Positions 52,458 through 61,614 are shown, counted from the stretch's first letter. The stretch is DNA of 64,000 nucleotides from Nocardioides panacis (GCF_019039255.1 NZ_CP077062.1:4216001-4280000), one strand, 5' to 3'. Translations and numbers: made by a program. Notes: generated by a model not told the origin, from the sequence alone.

Positions 52458-53099
52458 ATGGCGATTCGGACCTTAGAAGATCTCGAGGCTCGCTTGACGG
52501 CGGATCTCAAGTGGCGCAATCAAGAACTATTCTCTTGGGAGAAGCAGGTAGAGAGAACCAAAGATTTGACACGGTCTGGCTTGCTCCGTGGAGGGTGGGC
52601 GCTTATTTACGCGCACTGGGAGGGGTACGTGAAGAGTTCGGGAGTTGCCTACCTGGAATGGGTGTCGCGTAAGGGTCTAAAACTGAGTGACCTTCGCGAC
52701 GAACTGGCCGCCGTCTCTATACGAGCATCCCTCCAAAAACTGGCTGAAGAAAAGAATCCTGAACGGCACACGGAGATTGTCACTCTGGTTCGCGAGGAAG
52801 CCTTGCGTCCTGCGGAACTTCCGTATACAGATGCCATGATCCGCACCAATTCGAACCTGAATTTCAAGGCATTTTCTTCAATCATGCACGCTCTGGGGTG
52901 TGACGCGAGCGCTCACGATGCTCACAAGATGTTTATTGACTCGAGATTGTTGAAACAGAGGAACGGCATTGCCCACGGCCGCAAAGAGTACGTAGAGCTT
53001 GAAGAATGGGTCGAGGGTCGCGATATTGTCATGAAAATCCTTCGGGATGTGCGGACTCAGATCGCAAATGCTGCAGCGCTCAACGCGCACCTTCGTTGA
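52458..53099 (+). CDS. MAE_28990/MAE_18760-type HEPN nuclease
   Basis: 213 residues. HEPN domain with the Rx4H RNase motif RNGIAHG at about residues 168-174 in SRLLKQRNGIAHGRKEYVEL, and the N-terminal helix RGGWALIYAHWEGYVKSSGV typical of the MAE_28990/MAE_18760 family. These proteins are predicted RNases commonly paired with DUF262 proteins. The pair is likely a two-gene antiphage or restriction-like system: DUF262 as sensor/NTPase, HEPN as effector. Same low-GC composition as the upstream gene. Confidence 0.87.
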   Translation: MAIRTLEDLEARLTADLKWRNQELFSWEKQVERTKDLTRSGLLRGGWALIYAHWEGYVKSSGVAYLEWVSRKGLKLSDLRDELAAVSIRASLQKLAEEKNPERHTEIVTLVREEALRPAELPYTDAMIRTNSNLNFKAFSSIMHALGCDASAHDAHKMFIDSRLLKQRNGIAHGRKEYVELEEWVEGRDIVMKILRDVRTQIANAAALNAHLR

Positions 53100-53436
53100 T
53101 GCGTCTTCACTCGCGCTGTTGCCCCTTGGTGGCAGCTGGAAGACTCCTAAAACCTTCCGCTTTACGGACAGCAATTGGGATTGCGACATAACAGGATGTT
53201 GTCGCAAACCTGTGCGCGGACGTAACGCCGTCAGTTGAAGGATCGAAGTGCTTCGGTATGTCAGAGTTGACTGGTTTCCAAGTGACTCTCAGAGGTGGCT
53301 GGTTGCGGCCGGGTCATTCTGGGCGGTGTGCTGCGCCTTCATGCGCTCGCCAGCGAGGTGCAACGGGACTGCTGAGCGACGCAGATCTCGCGCCAGGTCG
53401 ATGGTCCCGCCGAGTCCGTGCGGCCCGGGAGGCCGA
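53100..53436. other. Intergenic stretch at the island edge, nothing recognised
   Basis: No convincing gene. The composition changes from the low-GC pair on the left to the chromosomal high-GC pattern on the right, so one island boundary probably lies here. No tRNA or obvious att repeat is seen. Confidence 0.5.
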
Positions 53437-54174
53437 TCAGCTCGTCGTTGCCCGAGCCTTGCTGAGGCCGGCCTCCAGGATCTCCAGCGTCAGCCCGTAG
53501 TGCTGACGCGCCACGTCGAACGCGCGGGCGGTGTCGCGCTCGATCACCGCCTCGACGAGCGCGTGGTGCTCTCGTCGGGCCGTGCTGAGGAACTCGTCGG
53601 GGTAGGGCTCCGACCCGAAGCCGAGGGTGGCTTCGCGGGACAGTTCGACGCTGAGCACGGAGAGCCGCTCGTTGCGCGCGACGGCGGCTATCTCCCTGTG
53701 CAGCCGGTCGTCCGCGGATCGGGCTGCGGAGGAGTCGGCCGCCGAGTCGAACTGGGTGAGCCGCTCGCGCAGGAGCTCGGCATCCGCTTCGGTGCACCGC
53801 TCCGCAGCGGTGCGCGCGATGGTGGCCTCGACGAGGCACCGGTACTCACAGAACTCCCGCAGTGCCGGAAGCTCGCTCTCGAGCGTGCGGAGCGCGACGT
53901 CGGGCGCGACCGTCGTCCAGTCGGCCTCGGTGACGAAGGTTCCGCCTTCGCGGCCGCGCACGGAGGCGAGGAGTCCCAACCCGGAGACCAGCCGGATGGC
54001 CTCGCGCACGGTGACGCGAGAGACCCCCATCAGCTCGGCGAGGTCCCTCTCCGAGGGAAGACGGTCGCCGGGGGAGTACGCGCCGACGGCGATGGCGGTG
54101 GTGAGCCGGTCCGCGAGCGCCTGGGCCTTGGTGACGACCGGTCCTCGATCGTGGAGCGGTGACGCCGCTGGCAT
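53437..54174 (-). CDS. FadR-type GntR transcriptional regulator
   Basis: 245 residues from the ATG at 54174, behind GGAGGAG. Winged helix-turn-helix at about residues 20-75 (GDRLPSERDLAELMGVSRVT, VREAIRLVSGLGLL) and an FCD ligand-binding domain (EYRCLVEATIARTAAERCTE, SADDRLHREIAAVARNERL). FCD domains bind a metal ion and small organic acids. Divergent from the iminopeptidase/permease pair; a palindrome in the shared region is the likely operator. Confidence 0.92.
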   Translation of the reverse strand: MPAASPLHDRGPVVTKAQALADRLTTAIAVGAYSPGDRLPSERDLAELMGVSRVTVREAIRLVSGLGLLASVRGREGGTFVTEADWTTVAPDVALRTLESELPALREFCEYRCLVEATIARTAAERCTEADAELLRERLTQFDSAADSSAARSADDRLHREIAAVARNERLSVLSVELSREATLGFGSEPYPDEFLSTARREHHALVEAVIERDTARAFDVARQHYGLTLEILEAGLSKARATTS

Positions 54175-54187
54175 GTCTCCTCCTCCG

Positions 54188-54212
54188 CAAAGGTATTGCA
54201 AGCAGACCTTTG
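54188..54212. promoter_or_regulatory. 25-bp dyad, candidate GntR operator
   Basis: CAAAGGT, 11 bases, ACCTTTG: a perfect 7-bp inverted repeat just upstream of the GntR start and 44 bases before the iminopeptidase start. Spacing and position suit a FadR-type dimer. Binding is inferred. Confidence 0.7.
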
Positions 54213-54255
54213 TCGTGCTTCACTCCTCCCGGTCGCATCAACGAGAGGTGTTCCC

Positions 54256-55167
54256 ATGCATGTGGACGTGGTCGAGCGGCGCTTGCACGGCGCTCACGGG
54301 AGCACGTGGTACCAGCGCAACATACCCGACCGTTCGCGCCCCGGGGCCTTGCCGCTCGTCGTGCTGCACGGCGGCCCGGGCATGGCGCACGACTACCTGC
54401 GCAGGCTCGTCGATCTCGCCGGCGACGGCCGTGAGGTCATCGTCTACGACCAGGTGGGCTGCGGCCGGAGCAGCCACCACCCCGACGCGCCGGCCGAGCA
54501 CTGGACCGTCGACCTGTTCGTCGACGAGCTCGAGGAGCTGGTGCAGCACTGGGGGATCGCCGACGGCTTCCACCTGCTCGGACAGTCCTGGGGCGGCATG
54601 CTCGCCCCGGAGTACGTCCTGGCCCATCCCGGCCGGGCGACCAGCCTGGTCCTGATGGACAGCCCCGCCAGCATGCCCGGCTGGGCCGCCGGCACCCGGC
54701 GGCTCTTGGCGGAGCTGCCTGCGGGCGTCCGCGACGCGATCGAGCGCCACGAGTCCGCCGAGACCTTCGAGGACCCCGAGTACGTCGCCGCGGTCGACGC
54801 GTTCTACCGCAGGCACCTGTGCCGGCTCGATCCGTGGCCGCAGGACGTGCTGGACTCGTTCGCGCAGCTCGAGAAGGACCCGACCGTCTACACGTCGATG
54901 ATCGGCCCGAGCGAGTTCACGATCACCGGCACCCTGGCGCAGTGGTCGGTCGCCGAGCGGGTGCAGGACCTCCGGCTGCCCACCCTCGTCGGCTACGGCG
55001 AGCACGACGAGGCCACCGACTCCTGGCGTCCGTTCGCCGAGCGGATCCCCGGCGCGGTGGTCCACGAGTTCGCCGGGGCCAGCCACACCCCGCACCTGGA
55101 GTGCCCCGAGGAGTTCGACCGCGTCGTCGCGGACTTCCTGCGCACTCACGACCGACCCGCCCGCTGA
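54256..55167 (+). CDS. Proline iminopeptidase (S33 family)
   Basis: 303 residues from the ATG at 54256. Alpha/beta hydrolase with the S33 signature VVLHGGPGMAHDYLRRLVDL, DQVGCGRSS, nucleophile Ser about 111 in LLGQSWGGMLAPE, and catalytic His in FAGASHTPHLE. It would release N-terminal proline (or another residue or amide) from small peptides. Cytosolic. Followed by an APC permease after 39 bases and controlled with it by the divergent GntR regulator, so it probably digests an imported peptide or amide. Confidence 0.92.
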   Translation: MHVDVVERRLHGAHGSTWYQRNIPDRSRPGALPLVVLHGGPGMAHDYLRRLVDLAGDGREVIVYDQVGCGRSSHHPDAPAEHWTVDLFVDELEELVQHWGIADGFHLLGQSWGGMLAPEYVLAHPGRATSLVLMDSPASMPGWAAGTRRLLAELPAGVRDAIERHESAETFEDPEYVAAVDAFYRRHLCRLDPWPQDVLDSFAQLEKDPTVYTSMIGPSEFTITGTLAQWSVAERVQDLRLPTLVGYGEHDEATDSWRPFAERIPGAVVHEFAGASHTPHLECPEEFDRVVADFLRTHDRPAR

Positions 55168-55206
55168 GCCCCAGTCCCCTTCCCGTCCCACGAACAGAGG
55201 TCCCCC

Positions 55207-56607
55207 ATGTCGTCGTCCCGTCACGTTGACGAGGCAGCCGAGTCGGCTCAGCAGCTGGAGCAGCACGGCTACAAGCAGGAGCTGCGCCGCACGATGTCGT
55301 TGTCGGACGTCGTCGTCTACGGGCTGATCTACATGGTCCCGATGGCGCCGGTCGCCGTCTTCGGCACCATCGACAGCTTCGCGCACGGGATGGCCGCCCT
55401 GGTGTACGTCGTCGCCGCGGTCGCCATGGTGTTCAGCGCCATCAGCTACCGCGAGATGGCCCTGCGCTACCCCATCGCCGGCTCGGTCTACTCCTACGTG
55501 CGGCGGGGACTCAACCCGTTCGTCGGCTTCCTGTCCGGCTGGGCGATCCTGCTGGACTACCTGCTGCTCCCGGCCCTGCTGTCGGTGTTCGCCGCGATCG
55601 CGATGACCACCGTCGTACCCGGCATCGCGGCGTGGGTGTGGATCATCCTGTTCGTGGTGGCGGCCGCGGTGATCAACCTGGCCGGCATCGGCGTGACCGC
55701 GCGGATGAACATGCTGTTCCTGTGGATCCAGGTCATCGTGCTCGCGGTCTTCGTCGTGGGCGCCGTCATCAAGGTGGCCCAGGGCGAGGCCACGTTCACG
55801 CTCGACCCGCTGTACCGGCCGGCCGGCTTCTCCTGGGGGATCGTGTTCGGAGCCATCCCCCTGGCCGCGCTGAGCTTCATCGGCTTCGACGCGATCTCCA
55901 CCCTGAACGAGGAGGCCGAGGGCGGGGGCCGTGCGGTCGCCCGCGCGACGATGATCGTGCTGGTGGCGGTCACCGTGCTCTTCGTCGTGCAGGTCTACGC
56001 CGCCGCCGCGTTCGCGCCGGCCGACGGGAACTTCTCGAGCAGTGACCGGGAGCTCAACGCGTTCTACGACATCTCCGGGGACATCCTGGGCAGCTGGTTC
56101 AAGGTCGTGGTCACCCTGACCTCAGCGTTGATCGCGATCTTCGCCAACTCCATCGCCTCCCAGGCGACCTCGTCGCGCCTGGTGTTCAGCATGGCGCGGG
56201 ACCGCCTGCTGCCGCGCGTGCTGTCCACCGTGGTCACCGACCGCCAGGTCCCGCAGAACGCGATGCTGCTGATCGCCGGCCTCTCGCTGGTCATCGGGCT
56301 GGTGGGCTCCCAGCACTCGACCCTGCTCATCACGCTGGTGACCTTCGGCGCGCTGACCGCATACATCCTGCTGCACGTCGCGGTGCTGTGGCACCTGGGC
56401 ATCCGCGGGAGCCGGCGGAGCTGGTTCGCGCACGTCGTCTCGCCCGTGCTGGGAGCCGCGGTGCTGGCCTACGCGCTGTGGAGCGCGGACCCGCACGCGA
56501 AGGTCCTCGGGCTTGCGTGGATGGGCGTCGGGGTGCTGCTGGCGGTGTTCCACCACGTCCGCGGCACCCTGGACACCCCGCAGGAGCAGCCCCGGCAGCT
56601 GGTCTGA
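55207..56607 (+). CDS. APC superfamily amino acid/amine permease
   Basis: 466 residues, about 12 membrane helices after a 30-residue cytosolic N-terminus. APC motif SDVVVYGLIYMVPMAPVAVF in helix 1, EMALRYPIAGSVYSYVRRGL in helices 2-3, SFIGFDAISTLNEEAEGGGR in helix 6, and ANSIASQATSSRLVFSMARD. It imports amino acids or polyamines. Preceded by AGAGG and lying in the operon of the iminopeptidase. Confidence 0.93.
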   Translation: MSSSRHVDEAAESAQQLEQHGYKQELRRTMSLSDVVVYGLIYMVPMAPVAVFGTIDSFAHGMAALVYVVAAVAMVFSAISYREMALRYPIAGSVYSYVRRGLNPFVGFLSGWAILLDYLLLPALLSVFAAIAMTTVVPGIAAWVWIILFVVAAAVINLAGIGVTARMNMLFLWIQVIVLAVFVVGAVIKVAQGEATFTLDPLYRPAGFSWGIVFGAIPLAALSFIGFDAISTLNEEAEGGGRAVARATMIVLVAVTVLFVVQVYAAAAFAPADGNFSSSDRELNAFYDISGDILGSWFKVVVTLTSALIAIFANSIASQATSSRLVFSMARDRLLPRVLSTVVTDRQVPQNAMLLIAGLSLVIGLVGSQHSTLLITLVTFGALTAYILLHVAVLWHLGIRGSRRSWFAHVVSPVLGAAVLAYALWSADPHAKVLGLAWMGVGVLLAVFHHVRGTLDTPQEQPRQLV

Positions 56608-56623
56608 CCCCCGCGGGTGAGCG

Positions 56624-58654
56624 TCAGCGGGACAGCGTGACGGCAAGGGTGCCGGTGTTGTCGCCGTGGTCGACGTCCAGCACCGCGAGGCGGAGCGGCC
56701 CGTTCTTGGCGGCGGTGAACGCCGTCGAGTACGCGTGGTCCGCCGCGCAGGGCGTCGTACCGGTGAGCGGGTGCCACTCGACGCGCTGGCCGTCGACCCA
56801 CAGCTCGAGCGGTTCCTGGCCACCGAGCACCTGCGGGTCGTACGGCGCCCAGCCGGCTCCGGTGGCCACACAGGCGGCGTCGGCCTGGACCGCGCCGGAG
56901 GCGTAGCTGCCGCGCGCGGTCAGCGTCACCGTCTGGCCGGCCTTGACCCTCATGGCCGAGTCGGTGCCGGTGGGCTGGCCGGTGCTCACGGTCACCGAGT
57001 CGCTGCGCTGCGTCCACGGCGCGGTGGCCGCCGGCGTCGCGGCGGGGGCGGCGGTCGGGGTGGCGACCGGGTCGAGGCGCTGGACCGTGACGACCACGGC
57101 GCCGGTGTCGTCTGCGCGGGTCAGCGGGTCCCAGAGCGCGAGCTCGACCTGCGCGGTGCGGGTCGCGGTCCAGGTCGCGACGTGGGTGCGGGTCGCGCAG
57201 AGCGCCCCGCCGTCGGCCGCGGTGCCGGCGAACGGCACGCCGTCGACGTACAGGCCGCCGTGCGCCTGGTCGGGGTGCGTCCGGTCCAGCGAGACCCGGG
57301 ACGACCAGGCGCCGGCGGACGCGACGCAGCGACCGTCGGTCTGCACGCCGCCGCCGAGGCCGGCGGTGCCGCTCGTGGTGACCCGGTAGGTCACGCCCTG
57401 CTGGACGGCACCCGCGGTCCACACGGTGCCGCTCGCCGCGGGCACCGAGACGGTCTCGGTCTGCAGGCCGGCCCCGGCCCGGGCCGCGGTGGCGGTGGGG
57501 GCCGCCGCGAGCCCGGGCGCCTGGGGCAGTCCGGAGCTGACGTTGGTGGTGCGGCGCGAGACCAGCACGGTCAGCGAGCCGCTGGCGCCTGCGGGCCGGT
57601 TCGCGACCCGGAGCGCGAGCGCGCCGGTGCGCTTGAGCTTGACCGTGCGCGTGTAGACGTGGCTGGAGTGGCACCCCGCGGCGACGGCCCGGCCGTTGAC
57701 CAGAAGGTCGAGGGCGCCGTGGGCCTTCCTGCCCGCGCGGGTCGGCGCGGGCATCCAGCGGCGGCTGGTGGGCGACCAGCGGCAGGAGGCGTCGGCGACC
57801 TGCGCAGCGGTGCCGTAGCCGTAGACCCCGGCGGCGGTGACCTTGTAGGCGATCCCGCGGCGCAGCTTGAACGGCGTCCTCCTCGTCGTGCCGTTCACCG
57901 GGACCGCGACGGTGACGAACGGCCGCTTGCGCAGGTCGAGGACGCCGGCCTTGGTGCGCGGGACGAGGGGTACGGCGGGCACCGTCGGCGGGGCCGGGGT
58001 GGTCGGCGTGACCGGGGTGGTCGGCGGCGTGACCGGCACGGTCGGGGCCGTCGGCACGGCTGGGACGTCGGTGGCGCCGGTGTACCAGCTGGTCAGGCCG
58101 TTGCCGCCGGCCCGGCTCAGCGAGATGTGCACGTGGTTGCGGTGCCGCAGCGTGTCACCGCAGGTGCTGAGCACCTTGCAGGCCTGGTAGGGCCGGGCCC
58201 TGAAGCCGTAGTAGGAGGAGTAGATCTGGTCGTTCCAGATGAGGTACATGATCCCCATCCGGCGGGCCAGCGCGTCGGCGTTGCCCTCGGCGTCGGTGGC
58301 GAAGAGCCGGGCCAGGAACGCCGCGACGTACGCCCGGTCGCGGGGCGAGTAGACGCTGACCGCCCAGTCGAACGCGCGGCCCTCCTTGTGCTCGGAGACG
58401 CCGCCGTCCTTGCAGGAGCGGGAGATGCCCAGCGAGCCGCTGCCCGGGTAGGTCGCCTGCAGCCACACCGACAGCTTCGTGGCCCCGGGCTTGGCGTCCG
58501 GGCTGCAGTTGGTCTGCGGCTCGTAGCCGGAGAAGTCCTCGATCGGCACCGCCGTCGCGGCCACCGGGACCAGCACCAGCAGGGCCACGACCAGGGCGAG
58601 CAGCCGGCTCGCGAGTCGTGCCGGTCGGGCGGGCGGGCGGTGCGGTGCGGGCAT
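56624..58654 (-). CDS. Secreted protein with ARB_07466-like catalytic domain and repeated C-terminal modules
   Basis: 676 residues from the ATG at 58654, which puts a signal peptide (LLALVVALLVLVPVAATA) at the right distance. The N-terminal domain carries SEHKEGRAFDWAVSVYSPRD and RRMGIMYLIWNDQIYSSYYG, then RHRNHVHISLS: two His-containing sites of the ARB_07466-like domain, related to zinc D,D-peptidases. A Thr/Pro/Val-rich linker follows, then three beta-sandwich modules of about 110-120 residues, each with a Cys before a GxC spacing (ADASCRW, TDGRCVAS, ADAACVAT). A cell-wall hydrolase or surface binder is likely. Confidence 0.83.
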   Translation of the reverse strand: MPAPHRPPARPARLASRLLALVVALLVLVPVAATAVPIEDFSGYEPQTNCSPDAKPGATKLSVWLQATYPGSGSLGISRSCKDGGVSEHKEGRAFDWAVSVYSPRDRAYVAAFLARLFATDAEGNADALARRMGIMYLIWNDQIYSSYYGFRARPYQACKVLSTCGDTLRHRNHVHISLSRAGGNGLTSWYTGATDVPAVPTAPTVPVTPPTTPVTPTTPAPPTVPAVPLVPRTKAGVLDLRKRPFVTVAVPVNGTTRRTPFKLRRGIAYKVTAAGVYGYGTAAQVADASCRWSPTSRRWMPAPTRAGRKAHGALDLLVNGRAVAAGCHSSHVYTRTVKLKRTGALALRVANRPAGASGSLTVLVSRRTTNVSSGLPQAPGLAAAPTATAARAGAGLQTETVSVPAASGTVWTAGAVQQGVTYRVTTSGTAGLGGGVQTDGRCVASAGAWSSRVSLDRTHPDQAHGGLYVDGVPFAGTAADGGALCATRTHVATWTATRTAQVELALWDPLTRADDTGAVVVTVQRLDPVATPTAAPAATPAATAPWTQRSDSVTVSTGQPTGTDSAMRVKAGQTVTLTARGSYASGAVQADAACVATGAGWAPYDPQVLGGQEPLELWVDGQRVEWHPLTGTTPCAADHAYSTAFTAAKNGPLRLAVLDVDHGDNTGTLAVTLSR

Positions 58655-58813
58655 GGGCGCGGGGTCCCCCGGGTGAGTGGTGCGACGGAGCGTTCCCTGC
58701 CCCATCGGCATGGGGGGCCGCGGACCTGAGGGGTCGGCGGGTGAAAACACCGCAGTCGTCGGCGTGTCGCGCTTGACTCGCCGTCGGCGCGTCGGCGGCC
58801 CTAGGCTGGCGGC

Positions 58814-59005
58814 ATGCGGAAGACACTGACGATCACCCTGGGCGTGCTGATGGTCGTGATCGGTGCGGTGTGGACCTTCCAGGGGCTCGGGTACCTCAAG
58901 GGCAGCCCGATGACCGGGGTGGAGCTGTGGGCGATCCTCGGTCCGCTGGTCGCCGGGCTCGGGGTGGCGCTGGCGATCGTGGGGGTGCGGTCGCCCAGAG
59001 CCTGA
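58814..59005 (+). CDS. Small two-helix membrane protein
   Basis: 63 residues. Two hydrophobic helices (TITLGVLMVVIGAVWTFQGL and AILGPLVAGLGVALAIVGV) with a short GYLKGSPMTG loop between. Known as a conserved small protein in actinobacteria, without function. Transcribed towards the flavoenzyme, whose stop is 3 bases away. Confidence 0.8.
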   Translation: MRKTLTITLGVLMVVIGAVWTFQGLGYLKGSPMTGVELWAILGPLVAGLGVALAIVGVRSPRA

Positions 59006-59008
59006 GCA

Positions 59009-61012
59009 TCACAGGGCGGCGGCGAGCTCGGTGCCCTGCTTGATGGCCCGCTTGGCGTCCAGCTCGGCGGCCACGTCGGCGCCGCCGATCAGGTGCGCCT
59101 CCACCCCGGCGAGCAGCAGGTCGTCGTACAGCGTGCGCACCGACTCCTGGCCCGCGCACACCACGACGTGGTCGACCTCGAGCAGCCGGGCGACGCCGTC
59201 GACGGTGACGTGCAGCCCGGCGTCGTCGACGCGGTCGTAGGTCACCCCCGGGACGAGGTGCACGCCGGAGTCCTTGAGCACCGCGCGGTGCGCCCAGCCC
59301 GAGGTCTTCGCCAGGCCCTTGCCGATCGCGGTGTCCTTGCGCTGCAGCAGGTGCACCTCGCGGGCCGGGGTCCGCGGCTTCTTCTCGGTCAGCCCGCCGG
59401 GGTGCAGCGCCGGGTCGCCCACGCCCCAGTGCGCCATCCACTCGTCGAGGTCCTCCTCCGTGTGGGTCAGGAAGACCGCCACGTCCACGCCGATCCCGCC
59501 GGCGCCGACGACCGCGACCCGACGGCCGAGGGGGACGGCGCCGGAGATCGCGTCCGCGTAGGAGACGACCGACGGGTGGTCGGCGCCCTCGAAGCTGACG
59601 GACCGCGGGACCACGCCGGTGGCGACCACCACCTCGTCGTACGACGTGAGGTCGGCGACGGACGCCGCCGTGCCGAGCCGTACGTCGACCCCGAGCACCT
59701 CGAGCCGACGGGCGTAGTACCGCAGTGTCGAGGCGAACTCCTCCTTGCCGGGGATCGCCATGGCGAGCCGGAACTGTCCGCCGAGCGCGGAGGACGCCTC
59801 GAACAGCGTCACGTCGTGCCCGCGCTCGGCGGCGGCCACCGCGGTGGCGAGGCCGGCCGGTCCGGCGCCGACGACCGCGACGGTGCGGGCGTGCCGGGTG
59901 GGGGCGAGCGTCAGCGTGGTCTCGTGGCAGGCGCGCGGGTTGACCAGGCAGGAGGCGCGCTGGTTGGCGAACGTGTGGTCCAGGCAGGCCTGGTTGCAGC
60001 CGATGCAGGTGTTGATCTCGTCGGCGCGGCCGGCGGCGGCCTTCTCCACGAACGACGGGTCGGCCAGGAACGGGCGGGCCATCGAGACCAGGTCGGCGCC
60101 GCCGGAGGCCAGGACCTCCTCGGCGACCTCGGGGGTGTTGATCCGGTTCGAGGCGCACACCGGGATGCCGAGCTCGGGCCGCAGCCGGGCGGTGGTCGAC
60201 GCCCAGGCGGCGCGCGGGACCTGGGTGATGATCGTGGGCACCCGGGCCTCGTGCCACCCGATGCCGGTGTTGATCACCGACGCGCCGGCCGCCTCGACCT
60301 TGCGGGCCAGGGTGACGGTCTCGTCCCAGGTCTGGCCCCCGGGCACCAGGTCGAGCAGCGACATCCGGTACATCAGCAGGAAGTCCTCGCCGAGCGCCTC
60401 GCGGACCCGGCGGACCACCTCGACGGGGAACCGCATCCGGTTCTCCGCGGAACCTCCCCACCGGTCGGTGCGGTGGTTGGTGTGCGGGGCGAGGAACTGG
60501 TTGATCAGGTAGCCCTCGGAGCCCATCACCTCGATGCCGTCGTACCCGGCCCGCCGCGCCAGCCGGGCGGCGTCGACGTAGTCCCGGATCGTCCGCTCGA
60601 CCCCGCGCCCGGACAGCGCGCCGGCCTTGAACGGCGTGATCGGCGACTTGCTCGCGGAGGCCGAGACGTTCAGCGGGGTGTAGCCGTAGCGGCCGGCGTG
60701 CAGCACCTGCAGGACGATCGCGCCGCCCTCGGCGTGCACCGCGTCGGTGACCTGGCGGTGCCCGTCGGCGTGCGAGCGCCGGGTCATCATCGAGCCGAAC
60801 GGCAGCAGCCAGCCGCGCACGTTGGGGGAGTGGCCGCCGGTGACGATCAGCCCGGCGCCGCCGCGGGCCCGCTCGGCGAAGTACGCCGCGAGCTCGGGCA
60901 GGTGCCTGGCCTTGTCCTCCAGGCCGGTGTGCATCGAGCCCATCACGGTGCGGTTGCGCAGCGTGAGGTGCCCGATCGTCAGCGGGGCGAGGAGGTGCGG
61001 GTACGGCGTCAT
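59009..61012 (-). CDS. NADH:flavin oxidoreductase/2,4-dienoyl-CoA reductase family
   Basis: 667 residues, the usual size for the FMN-FeS-FAD fusion. N-terminal Old Yellow Enzyme barrel (HLTLRNRTVMGSMHTGLED, GSEGYLINQFLAPHTNHRTD), a 4Fe-4S cluster motif CIGCNQACLD ... CLVNP at about 340-360, and a C-terminal FAD/NAD domain (VAVVGAGPAGLATAVAAAER, VAVVGAGGIGVDVAVF). It reduces dienoyl-CoA or related enoyl substrates using NADPH. Start at the ATG at 61012, which overlaps the PadR stop (ATGA), so the two are coupled. Confidence 0.93.
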   Translation of the reverse strand: MTPYPHLLAPLTIGHLTLRNRTVMGSMHTGLEDKARHLPELAAYFAERARGGAGLIVTGGHSPNVRGWLLPFGSMMTRRSHADGHRQVTDAVHAEGGAIVLQVLHAGRYGYTPLNVSASASKSPITPFKAGALSGRGVERTIRDYVDAARLARRAGYDGIEVMGSEGYLINQFLAPHTNHRTDRWGGSAENRMRFPVEVVRRVREALGEDFLLMYRMSLLDLVPGGQTWDETVTLARKVEAAGASVINTGIGWHEARVPTIITQVPRAAWASTTARLRPELGIPVCASNRINTPEVAEEVLASGGADLVSMARPFLADPSFVEKAAAGRADEINTCIGCNQACLDHTFANQRASCLVNPRACHETTLTLAPTRHARTVAVVGAGPAGLATAVAAAERGHDVTLFEASSALGGQFRLAMAIPGKEEFASTLRYYARRLEVLGVDVRLGTAASVADLTSYDEVVVATGVVPRSVSFEGADHPSVVSYADAISGAVPLGRRVAVVGAGGIGVDVAVFLTHTEEDLDEWMAHWGVGDPALHPGGLTEKKPRTPAREVHLLQRKDTAIGKGLAKTSGWAHRAVLKDSGVHLVPGVTYDRVDDAGLHVTVDGVARLLEVDHVVVCAGQESVRTLYDDLLLAGVEAHLIGGADVAAELDAKRAIKQGTELAAAL

Positions 61013-61569
61013 GCGGGAGCTCCTGCGGAGAGGGAGGTGTGGGCGGTGAGGTACTCGGTCAGCCAGTCCACCCAGAACTGCTCGAGGCGGATGCCGCCGC
61101 GCAGCACCAGGTAGACGTCGAGGTCGTGGTCGGCCAGCGCGGCCGGGTCCGGGTAGCCGGCGGCCAGCTGCTCGTAGTGCGCGAGCCGGGTGGCGTGCTC
61201 GGCGCGGTGGCGCTCGACCTGGGCGAGCACCGCCGCCCGGTCGCCGTACGACGCACCACGGAGCTTGACCGCCACCTCGGAGCGGAACTGCTCCAGCGGC
61301 GTCGGCTCGCCGATCCACCGGGCCAGCTCGCGGCGGCCGGCCGCCGCGACGGCGTACACCTTCTTGGCGGGCCGGCCCTGCTGCGCGACGGCGGTGGAGC
61401 GCACCCAGCCGTCGGCCTCCATCCGGGCCAGCACGCGGTAGATCTGCTGGTGGGTCGCGCTCCAGAAGAACCCGATCGAGCGGTCGAAGCGCCGGGTCAG
61501 GTCGAGGCCGGAGGCGGGCCGCTCGGGCTGCTCGGCCAGCGACACCAGGATCGCGTGCTCGAGGGCCAT
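61009..61569 (-). CDS. PadR-family transcriptional regulator
   Basis: 186 residues from the ATG at 61569 (MALEHAILVSLAEQPERPAS). Winged helix-turn-helix at 30-80 (ATHQQIYRVLARMEADGWVR, GRPAKKVYAVAAAGRREL) and a C-terminal Vir_act_alpha_C dimerisation helix region. It overlaps the flavoenzyme start and likely controls it together with itself; a TGCAAC/GTTGCA palindrome lies just upstream. Confidence 0.92.
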   Translation of the reverse strand: MALEHAILVSLAEQPERPASGLDLTRRFDRSIGFFWSATHQQIYRVLARMEADGWVRSTAVAQQGRPAKKVYAVAAAGRRELARWIGEPTPLEQFRSEVAVKLRGASYGDRAAVLAQVERHRAEHATRLAHYEQLAAGYPDPAALADHDLDVYLVLRGGIRLEQFWVDWLTEYLTAHTSLSAGAPA

Positions 61570-61600
61570 GCCGACCAGACTGCCCGAACCGGACCCCCTA

Positions 61601-61614
61601 TGCAACGAGTTGCA
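61601..61614. promoter_or_regulatory. 14-bp palindrome, candidate PadR operator
   Basis: TGCAACGAGTTGCA, perfect except for the central GA, 32 bases upstream of the padR-type start and 68 bases before the ABC binding-protein gene. PadR regulators bind inverted repeats with TGCA-like ends. It could serve both divergent transcripts. Confidence 0.7.

Noticed and set aside
52898-52914. Another copy of the island motif (GGTGTGACGC) inside the HEPN gene
   Set aside because: Only the right half matches and it is within coding sequence; treated as chance.
53100-53436. An integration site (att) or tRNA at the right island edge
   Set aside because: The composition changes here, but I could not find a direct repeat matching sequence near the recombinase or any tRNA end.
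56666-58729. A 687-codon plus-strand frame opposite the secreted ARB_07466-like protein
   Set aside because: It is a Gly/Arg/Ala/Asp-rich shadow without any motif; the minus strand has a signal peptide, catalytic motifs and repeats.
59093-61114. A 673-codon plus-strand frame opposite the flavoenzyme
   Set aside because: Low-complexity shadow translation; the minus strand encodes a full-length FMN-FeS-FAD enzyme.
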